Shown here in pieces: positions 6,963 through 12,480 of a stretch of 16,444 nt of DNA. The notes below the pieces were generated by a model. It ran no database searches. It was not told the DNA's origin and worked only from the letters and a program-made list of their open reading frames with translations. A program made the position numbers and the translations under genes. The DNA is from Planctomycetota bacterium (GTDB lineage: Bacteria > Planctomycetota > Planctomycetia > Pirellulales > Lacipirellulaceae). The number at the start of each line of letters is the position of its first letter. Within the stretch, counting starts at the first letter, position 1. The stretch spans positions 1-16,444 of the forward strand of contig JAADIN010000070.1 of NCBI GenBank assembly GCA_013151315.1. The letters are read 5' to 3'.

Positions 6963-8053
6963 AGTCGGTTGCCCGTGATGACGCCGCCACTCGCCGTCGT
7001 GGTCAAACCAAGATCGTCTGCCGCCGAGCCGGTCACGCCGTTGGCAACCGCAAAGGCTCCCGCTCCGCTCGTGAGATCGGTCAGCTCGAGCCGGTTGCCG
7101 TCGGCCGAGATAGCCGCAGTGATTTTTCCTGTAAAATCAGAATCGTTGTTGATCGCATCAATGACGTCTTCGAGCGTCGAGGCACCCGAAAGATCGACGC
7201 CGGCCGAGGTCGTGTCGGCAAGCGTGATCGTCAGGTCGTCGATATCCGTCGAGTCGTCGGTGATTCTTACCCCGTTGCCATCATTCAACTGCGTTAGTTT
7301 GGTGCCCGCGTACAAAGTAAAAACATCGGTGCCGGTCGCTTCCGAGCTAGCCGTGCTGATGCCATCGAGGCCCAAATCGGTCGCCGTCGAACCGCCGGCA
7401 ACTTCCTGCACGACAAGCGTTCCGCCGCCGCCCACGTTGTCGGTCAACGTAAAGCTATCGCCATCGACCGAGGCGGTTACGTTGATCGTCGTATCGGCAT
7501 TGATCGTGTCAATGACATCGTCGACGGTACGAGCCAAACTCAAATCGATCACGGCCGAGGTGCCAGCCAAATCGGTAATTCTTATTTCACCGCGAGCAAC
7601 CCCGGCACCACTGTTCAGCTCGTCGAGCGAAATGCCCTCATCAACAAACCCGCCGAATCCGAAGGCAAGCGTGCCGGTGCTCTGGATGTCGTCGAGGTCC
7701 TCGAAGCGTTGGCTGATGAGTTGCTGTGCGGAAGCCGTCTGAACGGGCCGCACTTGGTAGGTGCCCAAGGCCGCTTGTCCATCGCTCGCCAGCGTGGCCG
7801 TCAGCACCTCTTCGTTTTGCGACGTGACTGTGCGTGCCTCGAAAGGATCGGAAACATTGAGTTTGTTCAGTTCAAACTGCAAGCCGAGCAGTCGCGTCGA
7901 CAGCGAGCTGAGGGCCAACTGTTGCTGCTGTAGGCCCTGAGTACGCGAGAGGAGCAAATCGCGCGGAGTCCCCGCAACCGCGATCAGCTGATCGACCGTA
8001 TCGGTGATCGGGATCCCGGTGATCAAACCCACATTGGAAGTAATTCGGCCCAT
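6956..8053 (-). CDS. fliD: Flagellar filament cap protein FliD, N-terminal part (frame broken at 6956-6961)
   Basis: ATG 8053 gives MGRITSNVGLITGIPITDTV, a typical FliD start: Gly-rich, with the I-x-G-I/L-x-[TS]G[IL]P pattern followed by TVDQLIAV and a helical heptad region. The N-terminal domain runs through LSSLSTRLLGLQFELNKLNVSDPFEARTVTSQNEEVL and GTYQVRPVQTASAQQLISQRF. Two flagellin-IN modules follow, starting at ISLDELNSGAG and TKLTQLNDGNG. The frame stops at TGA 6958-6956, just after GNRLV, where the module should continue into SDTLISSLSGGQG of the next frame. One extra T in the TTT at 6960-6958 would join the two frames. FliD caps the growing filament and guides flagellin folding outside the cell. 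An open frame continues upstream to 8239, but those codons are repeat sequence. Confidence 0.88.
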   Translation of the reverse strand: MGRITSNVGLITGIPITDTVDQLIAVAGTPRDLLLSRTQGLQQQQLALSSLSTRLLGLQFELNKLNVSDPFEARTVTSQNEEVLTATLASDGQAALGTYQVRPVQTASAQQLISQRFEDLDDIQSTGTLAFGFGGFVDEGISLDELNSGAGVARGEIRITDLAGTSAVIDLSLARTVDDVIDTINADTTINVTASVDGDSFTLTDNVGGGGTLVVQEVAGGSTATDLGLDGISTASSEATGTDVFTLYAGTKLTQLNDGNGVRITDDSTDIDDLTITLADTTSAGVDLSGASTLEDVIDAINNDSDFTGKITAAISADGNRLELTDLTSGAGAFAVANGVTGSAADDLGLTTTASGGVITGNRLV

Positions 8054-8077
8054 AGCATCGCGGTTAGGAGTTGAAGC

Positions 8078-8093
8078 AAGCCGCTTGCGGCTT
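8078..8093. repeat. Short perfect hairpin in the fliD leader
   Basis: AAGCCGC-TT-GCGGCTT forms a 7-bp stem with a 2-nt centre, about 25 bases upstream of the fliD start codon. The rest of the 8054-8370 gap holds the fliC terminator and the CCTCTCCGAG repeats. The minus strand at 8166-8173 reads ACCGATAC, which looks like a sigma-28 -10 box but has no -35 box at the proper distance. Confidence 0.55.
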
Positions 8094-8197
8094 AGCGGCA
8101 TAGCAAATGTAGGTTCAAGAGCTGAGTGCAGAACGCTAGCACAAGGATGTGGAACCTTATTGAATGTATCGGTCAGAGGACCGCACTCGATCCAATT

Positions 8198-8296
8198 TAT
8201 AGTGGCACGCCTCTCCGAGTCGTGAATTAAATGTGGCACGCCTCTCCGAGTCGTGTATCAGCGCTGACCCACGACTCGGAGAGGCGTGCCACTATA
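8198..8296. repeat. Three-copy CCTCTCCGAG repeat: outer 27-bp inverted repeat plus an extra direct copy
   Basis: Copies at 8202-8224 and 8233-8255 are direct repeats of GTGGCACGCCTCTCCGAGTC plus GTG. A third copy at 8270-8292 is inverted. The outermost pair extends to 27 bp (8198-8224 with 8270-8296, including TATA ends). The arms match the repeat at 3140-3199 except for GTAGCAC in place of GTGGCAC. It lies between the fliC terminator and the fliD leader. Confidence 0.93.
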
Positions 8297-8304
8297 AGGG
8301 CCAC

Positions 8305-8344
8305 AATAAAAAAGCCGGCTCGACCCAACGGGGCCGAACCGGCT
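8305..8344 (-). terminator. Rho-independent terminator of the flagellin gene
   Basis: On the minus strand AAGCCGGTTCGGCCC and GGGTCGAGCCGGCTT form a 15-bp stem (two G-T-type mismatches) with a CGTT loop, followed directly by TTTTTTATT. It starts 26 nt after the fliC stop codon, so flagellin mRNA is probably ended here and fliD is read from a different promoter or by read-through. Confidence 0.92.
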
Positions 8345-8370
8345 TGTTATCTTTTTCGAGAACTGTCAGC

Positions 8371-9120
8371 CTATCGAAGCAAGGCCAACACGTTCTGCGG
8401 GTTCTGGTTAGAAATCTGCAACACCGTGGTGCCCGACTGCACGAGAATCTGAGCTCGTGTCAGAGCGGCCGATTCGGCAGCGAAGTCGGCATCGCGGATC
8501 GAGCTTTCGGCATCGGTCAGGTTCACCAGCGTGTCGTTCAAGGCGTTTTTATTCGTCTCGAGCGTCGTTCGCTGGAATGCACCGAGTCGACCACGAAGCG
8601 AGGTGACCTGGTCGATCGCCTCTTCGACGATGCTCGCAGCCGTGTCGAGGTTGGTACTCGACAAGTCATCGCTACCACCGGTGCTAAGCTGGAACAGCTT
8701 GCCGCTTACACCACCCAGGCGGGCCGTGTTCACGCTGCCGATGCCAAGGCGGGCTTGCTGATTGCTAACCACGTCGGGACCCAGTTGGAACAGGGCTCCA
8801 CCACCTGTGATGGTAAAGCTCGAAGTCCCGGTAAAGTCAGCAGCGATTGTCGCTGCGATATCGAGCGTTGCCGTGTTAATCGACAGCTCGTTGCCATTAC
8901 CTGTGGCGGTTACGCCGTTGATGCTGGCAACGATATCAGTTCCTTCATCACGAGCATCGGTGACGAGGTTTGCAACGTCGGTGATTGCAGTAAGATCAAC
9001 AAAAGCTGACGTGCCATAAGCAGTCGATGTCAGGTTGAGCGTCGTGCCGTCTACCGAGGCAGACACACCCGTGGCATCGGTCACAAGATCAATGCCGGCT
9101 TTCAGCTCGGGGTCGTGCCG
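8371..9120 (-). CDS. fliC: Flagellin, C-terminal part after a frameshift
   Basis: This frame carries the end of flagellin: residues such as TDATGVSASVDGTTLNLTSTAYG (outer domain, typical of the segment before D1), then LGGVSGKLFQLSTGG. The conserved D1/D0 helices follow: IVEEAIDQVTSLRGRLGAFQRTTLETNKNAL, SIRDADFAAESAALTRAQILVQSGTTVL and a final ISNQNPQNVLALLR. The first in-frame start-like codon is GTG 9084, but the frame reads naturally from about 9111 as PELKAGIDLVTDATG, continuing the upstream frame. Its D0 helix is the part FliS should bind. On its own this fragment could not polymerise, because the N-terminal D0/D1 is in the other frame. The stop is TAG at 8373-8371, followed by a strong terminator. 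Confidence 0.9.
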   Translation of the reverse strand, partial: RHDPELKAGIDLVTDATGVSASVDGTTLNLTSTAYGTSAFVDLTAITDVANLVTDARDEGTDIVASINGVTATGNGNELSINTATLDIAATIAADFTGTSSFTITGGGALFQLGPDVVSNQQARLGIGSVNTARLGGVSGKLFQLSTGGSDDLSSTNLDTAASIVEEAIDQVTSLRGRLGAFQRTTLETNKNALNDTLVNLTDAESSIRDADFAAESAALTRAQILVQSGTTVLQISNQNPQNVLALLR

Positions 9121-9123
9121 GCA
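9100..9123 (-). other. fliC: Frameshift site in fliC (CCCC run inside a hairpin)
   Basis: The minus strand reads GGC ACG ACC CCG AGC TGA. Inserting one C gives ACC CCC GAG CTG AAA GCC and joins the two flagellin frames. The run sits between two copies of the self-complementary hexamer GCCGGC (9122-9117 and 9099-9094), which could form a hairpin and disturb sequencing. No slippery heptamer is present. Confidence 0.85.
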
Positions 9124-10532
9124 CCAAAGCTCAGCACTTCCGAGCCATCGGTTCCACCTAATTCGATGACGAGCTCATTGGCAAGTCCACCGGTCGTGTC
9201 GGTACCGGCCGTTCCTGCACCGACGGCGGTCAAGGATGGATCGGTGTCGGTCGTCGTGTTGAACGAGTTACCAGTTACGGAATTCACGGTAGTCGTGAAG
9301 TCCGTTGTGCCGATTTCGGCTTCAATGGCAGTTTCGATATCGGCGAGCGTGACCGTCGTGTCATCGTCAACACTAATTGCCAAAGTGGTGCCATCATCGG
9401 TAACCGTAACTCCACCAGAACCTTCGTCAGCCGTGCTGATAAACGTAATCGTCCGGTTGAACGAGGCACCGGCGGCGGCAGCAGAAATCGTGATGTTGGC
9501 GTCCACTTCGGAGACCGCGTCAACACCAGCAGCCAAAGTACCGGTTGCGCCGATGTCGGCTATTACGAACGCGTCGCCAGTAGTACCCGACGTCAGCGTG
9601 GCGGTCAAATCAGCACCTGCAGTGGTGCCCTCGTCGAACGTATTGATCGCAGCGAGAGTCTGAGTAATGGTCGTCGTGCCTGCCTCGATACCGATAGTCA
9701 AGGTAGTGCCAACCAGGGTGGCCGTTTCGGCACCAGCGGTCGCTGTGTCAGCAAAGGCAATCGTGATATTACCGGCTGCTCCGTCGAGGTCATCTCCCGA
9801 ATTCGCGGCAACGTCAATCACAGCCGCACCCGATCCGGCATTTGCCAGGGCAATGGACGAACCGCCTGTTTCCGTTGTGCCCGACTGCGCGATGGCAACC
9901 GCAGCCGTTTGGAAGTCAATGACTCCATCCGAGGCAGTCACACCCGGGACTTCAACCGGGACGGCGGTGATCGATGTCGTAGCTTGAGTCGCGGCAGTAG
10001 AAACATCAATATCGACGGCGACCGAACCTGTCGAACCCAAATTGGCTTGGTCGATGTTGAGATCCGAAATTTCGGAGAAATTCGTCCCCGCGCTCGTCAG
10101 GAAGTCGAGACTACCATCCAGCAGACGACGACCTTGGAAAGTCGTGGTCTGAGCAATACGGTTCAACGCGTCGAGCGAAGAGTCGAGCTGCAACTGATTA
10201 GCAGAAATCTGCTCGTCAGAAAGAGCACCCGTGTTGGCCGATTCAGTAATCAGACCACGAATGTCATTCAGCAGCGAGCTGACCTGGCCCAACGCCGAAT
10301 CGGCGGTGGCGATCACTTGGTTGGCACGATCGGTATTGCTGATCGCACGACGAATCGCCGTGATGTCAGATCGCAAGTTTTCGCTAGCGATCAAACCGGC
10401 CGGATCGTCTTTACCCGTATTGATTCGCAAACCAGTACTAAGACGAGTAAGAGCTTGGTTCAAGTCTGCGTTCGATCGACCCAACGTGTTTTGGGCGACC
10501 AGCGAGGCAACATTTGTATTAATTCGAGTCAT
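9102..10532 (-). CDS. fliC: Flagellin, N-terminal part (frame broken near 9111)
   Basis: ATG 10532 starts MTRINTNVASLVAQNTLGRS. It is followed by the conserved D0/D1 stretch: LSTGLRINTGKDDPAGLIASENLRSDI, ANQVIATADSALGQVSSLLNDIRGL and QISANQLQLDSSLDALNRIAQTTTFQGRRLLDG, up to about residue 140. Residues 150-470 are a Thr/Ala/Gly/Asp-rich hypervariable outer region with repeated beta modules (GTTLTIGIEAGTTTITQTLAAIN, GTTLAISVDDDTTVTLADIETAI). A Shine-Dalgarno-like AGGGGTG lies about ten bases before the start. The frame ends early in GAGTTPS-stop at 9104-9102. One extra C in the CCCC at 9112-9109 restores GAGTTPELKAG and joins the C-terminal part, giving about 720 residues. Flagellin is secreted by the type III export apparatus and forms the filament. 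A putative sigma-28-type promoter and long leader lie upstream. Confidence 0.92.
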   Translation of the reverse strand: MTRINTNVASLVAQNTLGRSNADLNQALTRLSTGLRINTGKDDPAGLIASENLRSDITAIRRAISNTDRANQVIATADSALGQVSSLLNDIRGLITESANTGALSDEQISANQLQLDSSLDALNRIAQTTTFQGRRLLDGSLDFLTSAGTNFSEISDLNIDQANLGSTGSVAVDIDVSTAATQATTSITAVPVEVPGVTASDGVIDFQTAAVAIAQSGTTETGGSSIALANAGSGAAVIDVAANSGDDLDGAAGNITIAFADTATAGAETATLVGTTLTIGIEAGTTTITQTLAAINTFDEGTTAGADLTATLTSGTTGDAFVIADIGATGTLAAGVDAVSEVDANITISAAAAGASFNRTITFISTADEGSGGVTVTDDGTTLAISVDDDTTVTLADIETAIEAEIGTTDFTTTVNSVTGNSFNTTTDTDPSLTAVGAGTAGTDTTGGLANELVIELGGTDGSEVLSFGAGTTPS

Positions 10533-10576
10533 TGTTCAAACACCCCTGTTAAAAAAAACCAGTTTTCTAGGGAAGA

Positions 10577-10604
10577 CCGGATCTGGGGAGTCAGATGACT
10601 CCGG
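10577..10604 (-). promoter_or_regulatory. Two competing hairpins in the fliC leader
   Basis: Just upstream of the flagellin start, on the minus strand, GGAGTC (10602-10597) can pair with GACTCC (10592-10587) around an ATCT loop. Alternatively ATCTG pairs with CAGAT, extended by CCGG with CCGG (10604-10601 with 10580-10577). The two folds share bases and exclude each other. The first buries a GGA of the kind CsrA binds. Function is inferred from position only. Confidence 0.4.
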
Positions 10605-10657
10605 CCATTCACATCTTTTATTACACGGCGCCGAGGGCACTCGCCTCGCAGTTCACT

Positions 10658-10732
10658 TCACCGTTGCCCATCCAGGTTGTCCCACTTTTTGGGCAGACGA
10701 CCCTCGGCATCCATTTTCGCCCTGTCCGTCAT
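10658..10732 (-). CDS. Possible small ORF in the flagellin leader
   Basis: ATG 10732 opens a 24-codon frame, MTDRAKMDAEGRLPKKWDNL and four more residues, ending in TGA at 10660-10658. A TTG at 10768 would lengthen it to 36 residues (MFDPRIDEAERP in front). GAGG lies about eleven bases before the ATG. The peptide is charged, with one Trp, and its codons favour G/C in third position like the neighbouring genes. I recognise no family. It lies about 125 nt upstream of fliC, inside the predicted leader mRNA, so it could be a leader peptide, a small protein or chance. Confidence 0.3.
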   Translation of the reverse strand: MTDRAKMDAEGRLPKKWDNLDGQR

Positions 10733-10843
10733 TGGTCGTTCGGCCTCATCAATTCGAGGATCGAACAAACAACTCTAGGACAGTTACCGTGCAATGCGCG
10801 CCCTCATGGCGGCTCTTCCGGTTGGCAGACCGTCTAAGTGCAA

Positions 10844-10871
10844 GTATCGACCGGGCAAAATAGGGGCTTTA
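10844..10871 (-). promoter_or_regulatory. Putative sigma-28 (FliA-type) promoter for flagellin
   Basis: The minus strand has TAAA (10871-10868), 16 bases, then GTCGATAC (10851-10844). The FliA consensus is TAAA, about 15 bases, GCCGATAA, so the -10 matches six of eight positions. Transcription would start near 10837 and leave a leader of about 300 nt. The rest of the 10533-11196 gap holds the leader ORF, hairpins, an AT-rich block at about 10995-11035 and the CACAGATGAAC repeat. Confidence 0.5.
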
Positions 10872-10882
10872 AGTCGAGCCCC
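10863..10882. promoter_or_regulatory. Inverted repeat overlapping the -35 box of the putative fliC promoter
   Basis: GGGGCT (10863-10868) and AGCCCC (10877-10882) are perfect reverse complements with an 8-base spacer holding the TAAA of the promoter. This is a possible operator. On the plus strand it is followed by GATTTTT, so it may instead be a weak plus-strand terminator, although no plus-strand gene precedes it. Confidence 0.4.
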
Positions 10883-11037
10883 GATTTTTCGCGCAATTTT
10901 TGCTAGCTGTGCAAAATAGAAACCAACAATCGCTACAGCCGGCAGAGTCGGAAGCCAAGTGAGCGAATTCGCAACACGAGACGACGCCTGGAGGGGTAAA
11001 AATTTTAATCTTTTTTGAAGAGTAATTTTAGAATAGC

Positions 11038-11158
11038 CACAGATGAACGAAGATAAACACAGATTTCATCGGACCCGATTGAGTCTTTTCGTATTACTTT
11101 TAGTGGTCGAATATCACTAAAAAAATCTTTCATCTGCGTGTATCTGTGTTCATCTGTG
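11038..11158. repeat. Imperfect inverted repeat, CACAGATGAAC family
   Basis: CACAGATGAAC (11038-11048) is the exact reverse complement of 11148-11158. The match continues inward imperfectly (AGATAAACACAGAT against ATCTGCGTGTATCT). The loop contains a short AT-rich stretch. It lies just after csrA and is the likely end of its transcript. The style resembles the CACGGATGAAACACGGAT repeat at 12283-12416. Confidence 0.8.
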
Positions 11159-11196
11159 ACTAATTACTACACTCGGATGAAACAGTACCGTTTTTT

Positions 11197-11436
11197 CTAC
11201 GCCTGCTCGCTCGACCCAGCATTGGGGCCCAAGAGACGTGCATCGTCGGGCTTCAAGAGGGCCGCCTGACGGTTTTCTCGCTGGATCGCCTCGTAGACTT
11301 CCTGTCGATGAACAGGAATTTCTTTCGGAGCTTCGATGCCAAGCTTTACCTTGTCGCCGCGTACGTCGACGACAGTTATGACGACATTATCGCCTATGAT
11401 AATGCTCTGGTCGCGCTGTCTCGACAGAACCAACAT
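11197..11436 (-). CDS. csrA: Carbon storage regulator CsrA (RsmA), RNA-binding translational regulator
   Basis: This 79-residue protein has the full CsrA fold: MLVLSRQRDQSIIIGDNVVI, VRGDKVKLGIEAPKEIPVHRQEVYEAI and a helical C-terminal tail. The RNA-contacting residues Leu4 and Arg44 (in PVHR) are kept. It is slightly longer than the usual 60-75 residues, through a C-terminal KPDDARLLGPNAGSSEQA. The start ATG 11436 has AGGAG seven bases upstream. CsrA dimers bind GGA-containing hairpins near ribosome binding sites and block translation. In Bacillus-type systems CsrA represses flagellin mRNA and is inhibited by FliW. Here fliW is directly upstream (93-nt gap) and the flagellin gene directly downstream, so the three parts of that switch are adjacent. 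Confidence 0.96.
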   Translation of the reverse strand: MLVLSRQRDQSIIIGDNVVITVVDVRGDKVKLGIEAPKEIPVHRQEVYEAIQRENRQAALLKPDDARLLGPNAGSSEQA

Positions 11437-11458
11437 CTTCGGACTCCTGGTAGGGGGC

Positions 11459-11523
11459 AGTCGTTAGGCGTAAGTCGTTAGTCGATTTATTAACTAACGC
11501 CTGACAACTAACGCCTAACGACT
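11459..11523. repeat. Inverted repeat, CGTTAGGCGT family, between fliW and csrA
   Basis: AGTCGTTAGGCGT (11459-11471) pairs exactly with ACGCCTAACGACT (11511-11523). CGTTAGT (11476-11482) pairs with ACTAACG (11493-11499). The right side has an extra direct unit (ACTAACGCCTGACA), so the stem is interrupted. It fills the fliW-csrA gap and ends about ten bases upstream of the csrA ribosome binding site. Confidence 0.85.
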
Positions 11524-11529
11524 CAAAAT

Positions 11530-11991
11530 TTATGCGGTACGACGTAAAGGGATCGTCTGGGCGGTTAATGCAAACCGTACGGGGTAAGCATCTTTGGCAA
11601 CAACTTGGCAACCTCGTCGCTGCTGGACATTGATCACCAGCGGCGCCCGAAGGTTGAGCGTAAGGTCGCTTTCCTGGCGGCTGGCAATCACGACCACTTC
11701 GGCATCATGCTCGGTCGCGAGTTCAAGAAATCGCAATTCGTCGCGATCGACCCGAAGCTGATAGTCCGAAACAAATCGCCGGGGGCTGACGACGCCCAAC
11801 GCGATGTGCCCATGCTCGATGCTTTGCAACCAGCCGAGAGCCGGATTATCCGAGTCGGTAAGCACGACCCAGCGCCGACAATCCTCGAGTCCGATCAGAC
11901 CCTGAGGAAAGAGAAGTTCGTCCTGTTCGGGAACCGAAAGTGTCCCAAATCGCGTTGTATGCACATCCATTTGACTACTCACGCCTTCCAT
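11530..11991 (-). CDS. fliW: Flagellar assembly factor FliW
   Basis: FliW is a small cytosolic beta-barrel protein that binds either flagellin or CsrA. When flagellin is exported, freed FliW binds CsrA and lifts repression of flagellin translation. The family pattern is clear: TTRFGTLSVPEQDELLFPQGLIGLEDCRRWVVL, then PALGWLQSIEHGHIALGVVSP, and in the second half LTLNLRAPLVINVQQRRGCQVV followed by YPVR. The ATG at 11991 gives 153 residues. Met8 at 11970 (MDVHTTRFGTLSVP) fits the usual FliW N-terminus better and would give 146. AGAGG lies about eleven bases before the first ATG, within the last codons of a possible small ORF. csrA follows after a repeat-filled gap. Confidence 0.95.
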   Translation of the reverse strand: MEGVSSQMDVHTTRFGTLSVPEQDELLFPQGLIGLEDCRRWVVLTDSDNPALGWLQSIEHGHIALGVVSPRRFVSDYQLRVDRDELRFLELATEHDAEVVVIASRQESDLTLNLRAPLVINVQQRRGCQVVAKDAYPVRFALTAQTIPLRRTA

Positions 11992-11998
11992 GACCTAG

Positions 11999-12130
11999 CT
12001 AGCCTCTAATCCATACCCGATACGCCTCGACAGGCGCACCAGTGACTAGCTTAAGAGTACTATCGTCGCGGTCAGGATAGGAAAGCCAGTAAAAATGGGA
12101 AACCGACAACAAACGCGGTTCTTCTCCCAT
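11999..12130 (-). CDS. Possible 43-residue ORF directly upstream of fliW
   Basis: ATG 12130 opens a frame beginning MGEEPRLLSVSHFYWLSYPD and ending AYRVWIRG, with TAG at 12001-11999, seven bases before the fliW ATG. The fliW Shine-Dalgarno-like AGAGG lies within its last codons, an arrangement that would allow coupled translation. No ribosome binding site is visible before its own start and I recognise no family. The open frame can be extended to 12190 only through the GCTAGC-core repeat, so that part is not protein. It could be a real small gene, a decayed gene end, or chance. Confidence 0.3.
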   Translation of the reverse strand: MGEEPRLLSVSHFYWLSYPDRDDSTLKLVTGAPVEAYRVWIRG

Positions 12131-12153
12131 AGAACCCAGTTTGGCAGACCGTT

Positions 12154-12179
12154 GTGAGCCGTAGGCGCTAGCCTCGGGT
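12154..12179. repeat. Half copy of the GCTAGC-core repeat
   Basis: The 26 bases from GTGAGCCGTAGGCGCTAGCC to CTCGGGT are identical to the left arm at 1811-1836. No inverted partner is seen nearby, so this is an isolated half element. Confidence 0.85.
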
Positions 12180-12256
12180 CGCCCTTGCAATCAACGCCAA
12201 CCCTAAAAAACCGACGCGAACGCATACGGCTTTCGTAATACTTCAGCCACCTAATA

Positions 12257-12452
12257 CTACAGCGCAGAGTTCGGTTAATTTTGCCACGGATGAAACACGG
12301 ATTAAACACTGATATACAAGTACAGAAGTGGTTTAGCAGTCTATGTCAGCAGTCGCTTGCTATGGCCGCCCTATCTACTGCAAAAAATCCGTGTTTCATC
12401 CGTGTAAATCCGTGGCTATTTGATAGCTCTGTTTTTAGACCCTGCGCTGTAG
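12257..12452. repeat. Nested inverted repeat between fliW and flgL (CACGGATGAAACACGGAT family)
   Basis: An outer pair CTACAGCGCAG (12257-12267) and its exact reverse complement (12442-12452) encloses an inner imperfect pair. The inner pair is GCCACGGATGAAACACGGAT from 12283 and a longer complementary arm ending at 12416, which has an extra ACACGGAT-type unit. The central part (about 12305-12385) shows no gene. Together with the half GCTAGC element and the possible small ORF this accounts for the 11992-12480 gap. Confidence 0.75.
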
Positions 12453-12480
12453 AAGTGTTTCATAATTTCAAAACACATGC

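Noticed and set aside
8166..8199. A sigma-28 promoter for fliD (ACCGATAC with TAAA)
   Set aside because: The spacing between the two elements is 22 bases, far from the usual 15 or so; only the -10-like box fits.
8054..8239. N-terminal extension of FliD up to an upstream start
   Set aside because: The extra codons read through a hairpin and one arm of the CCTCTCCGAG repeat; the family start MGRITSNVGL is at 8053.
8198..8296. CRISPR array
   Set aside because: Only three copies, one of them inverted, with unequal short spacers and no cas genes.
6955..9123. Programmed -1 frameshifting in fliC and fliD
   Set aside because: Neither site has an X-XXY-YYZ slippery heptamer. Conserved domains lie on both sides, and a one-base homopolymer correction explains both breaks.
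9115..9987. Long plus-strand open frames opposite the flagellin gene
   Set aside because: They are antisense shadows of the Thr/Ala/Asp-rich outer region; codon structure and domains support the minus strand only.
12131..12190. Longer form of the small ORF before fliW
   Set aside because: The added residues are a translation of the half GCTAGC-core repeat.
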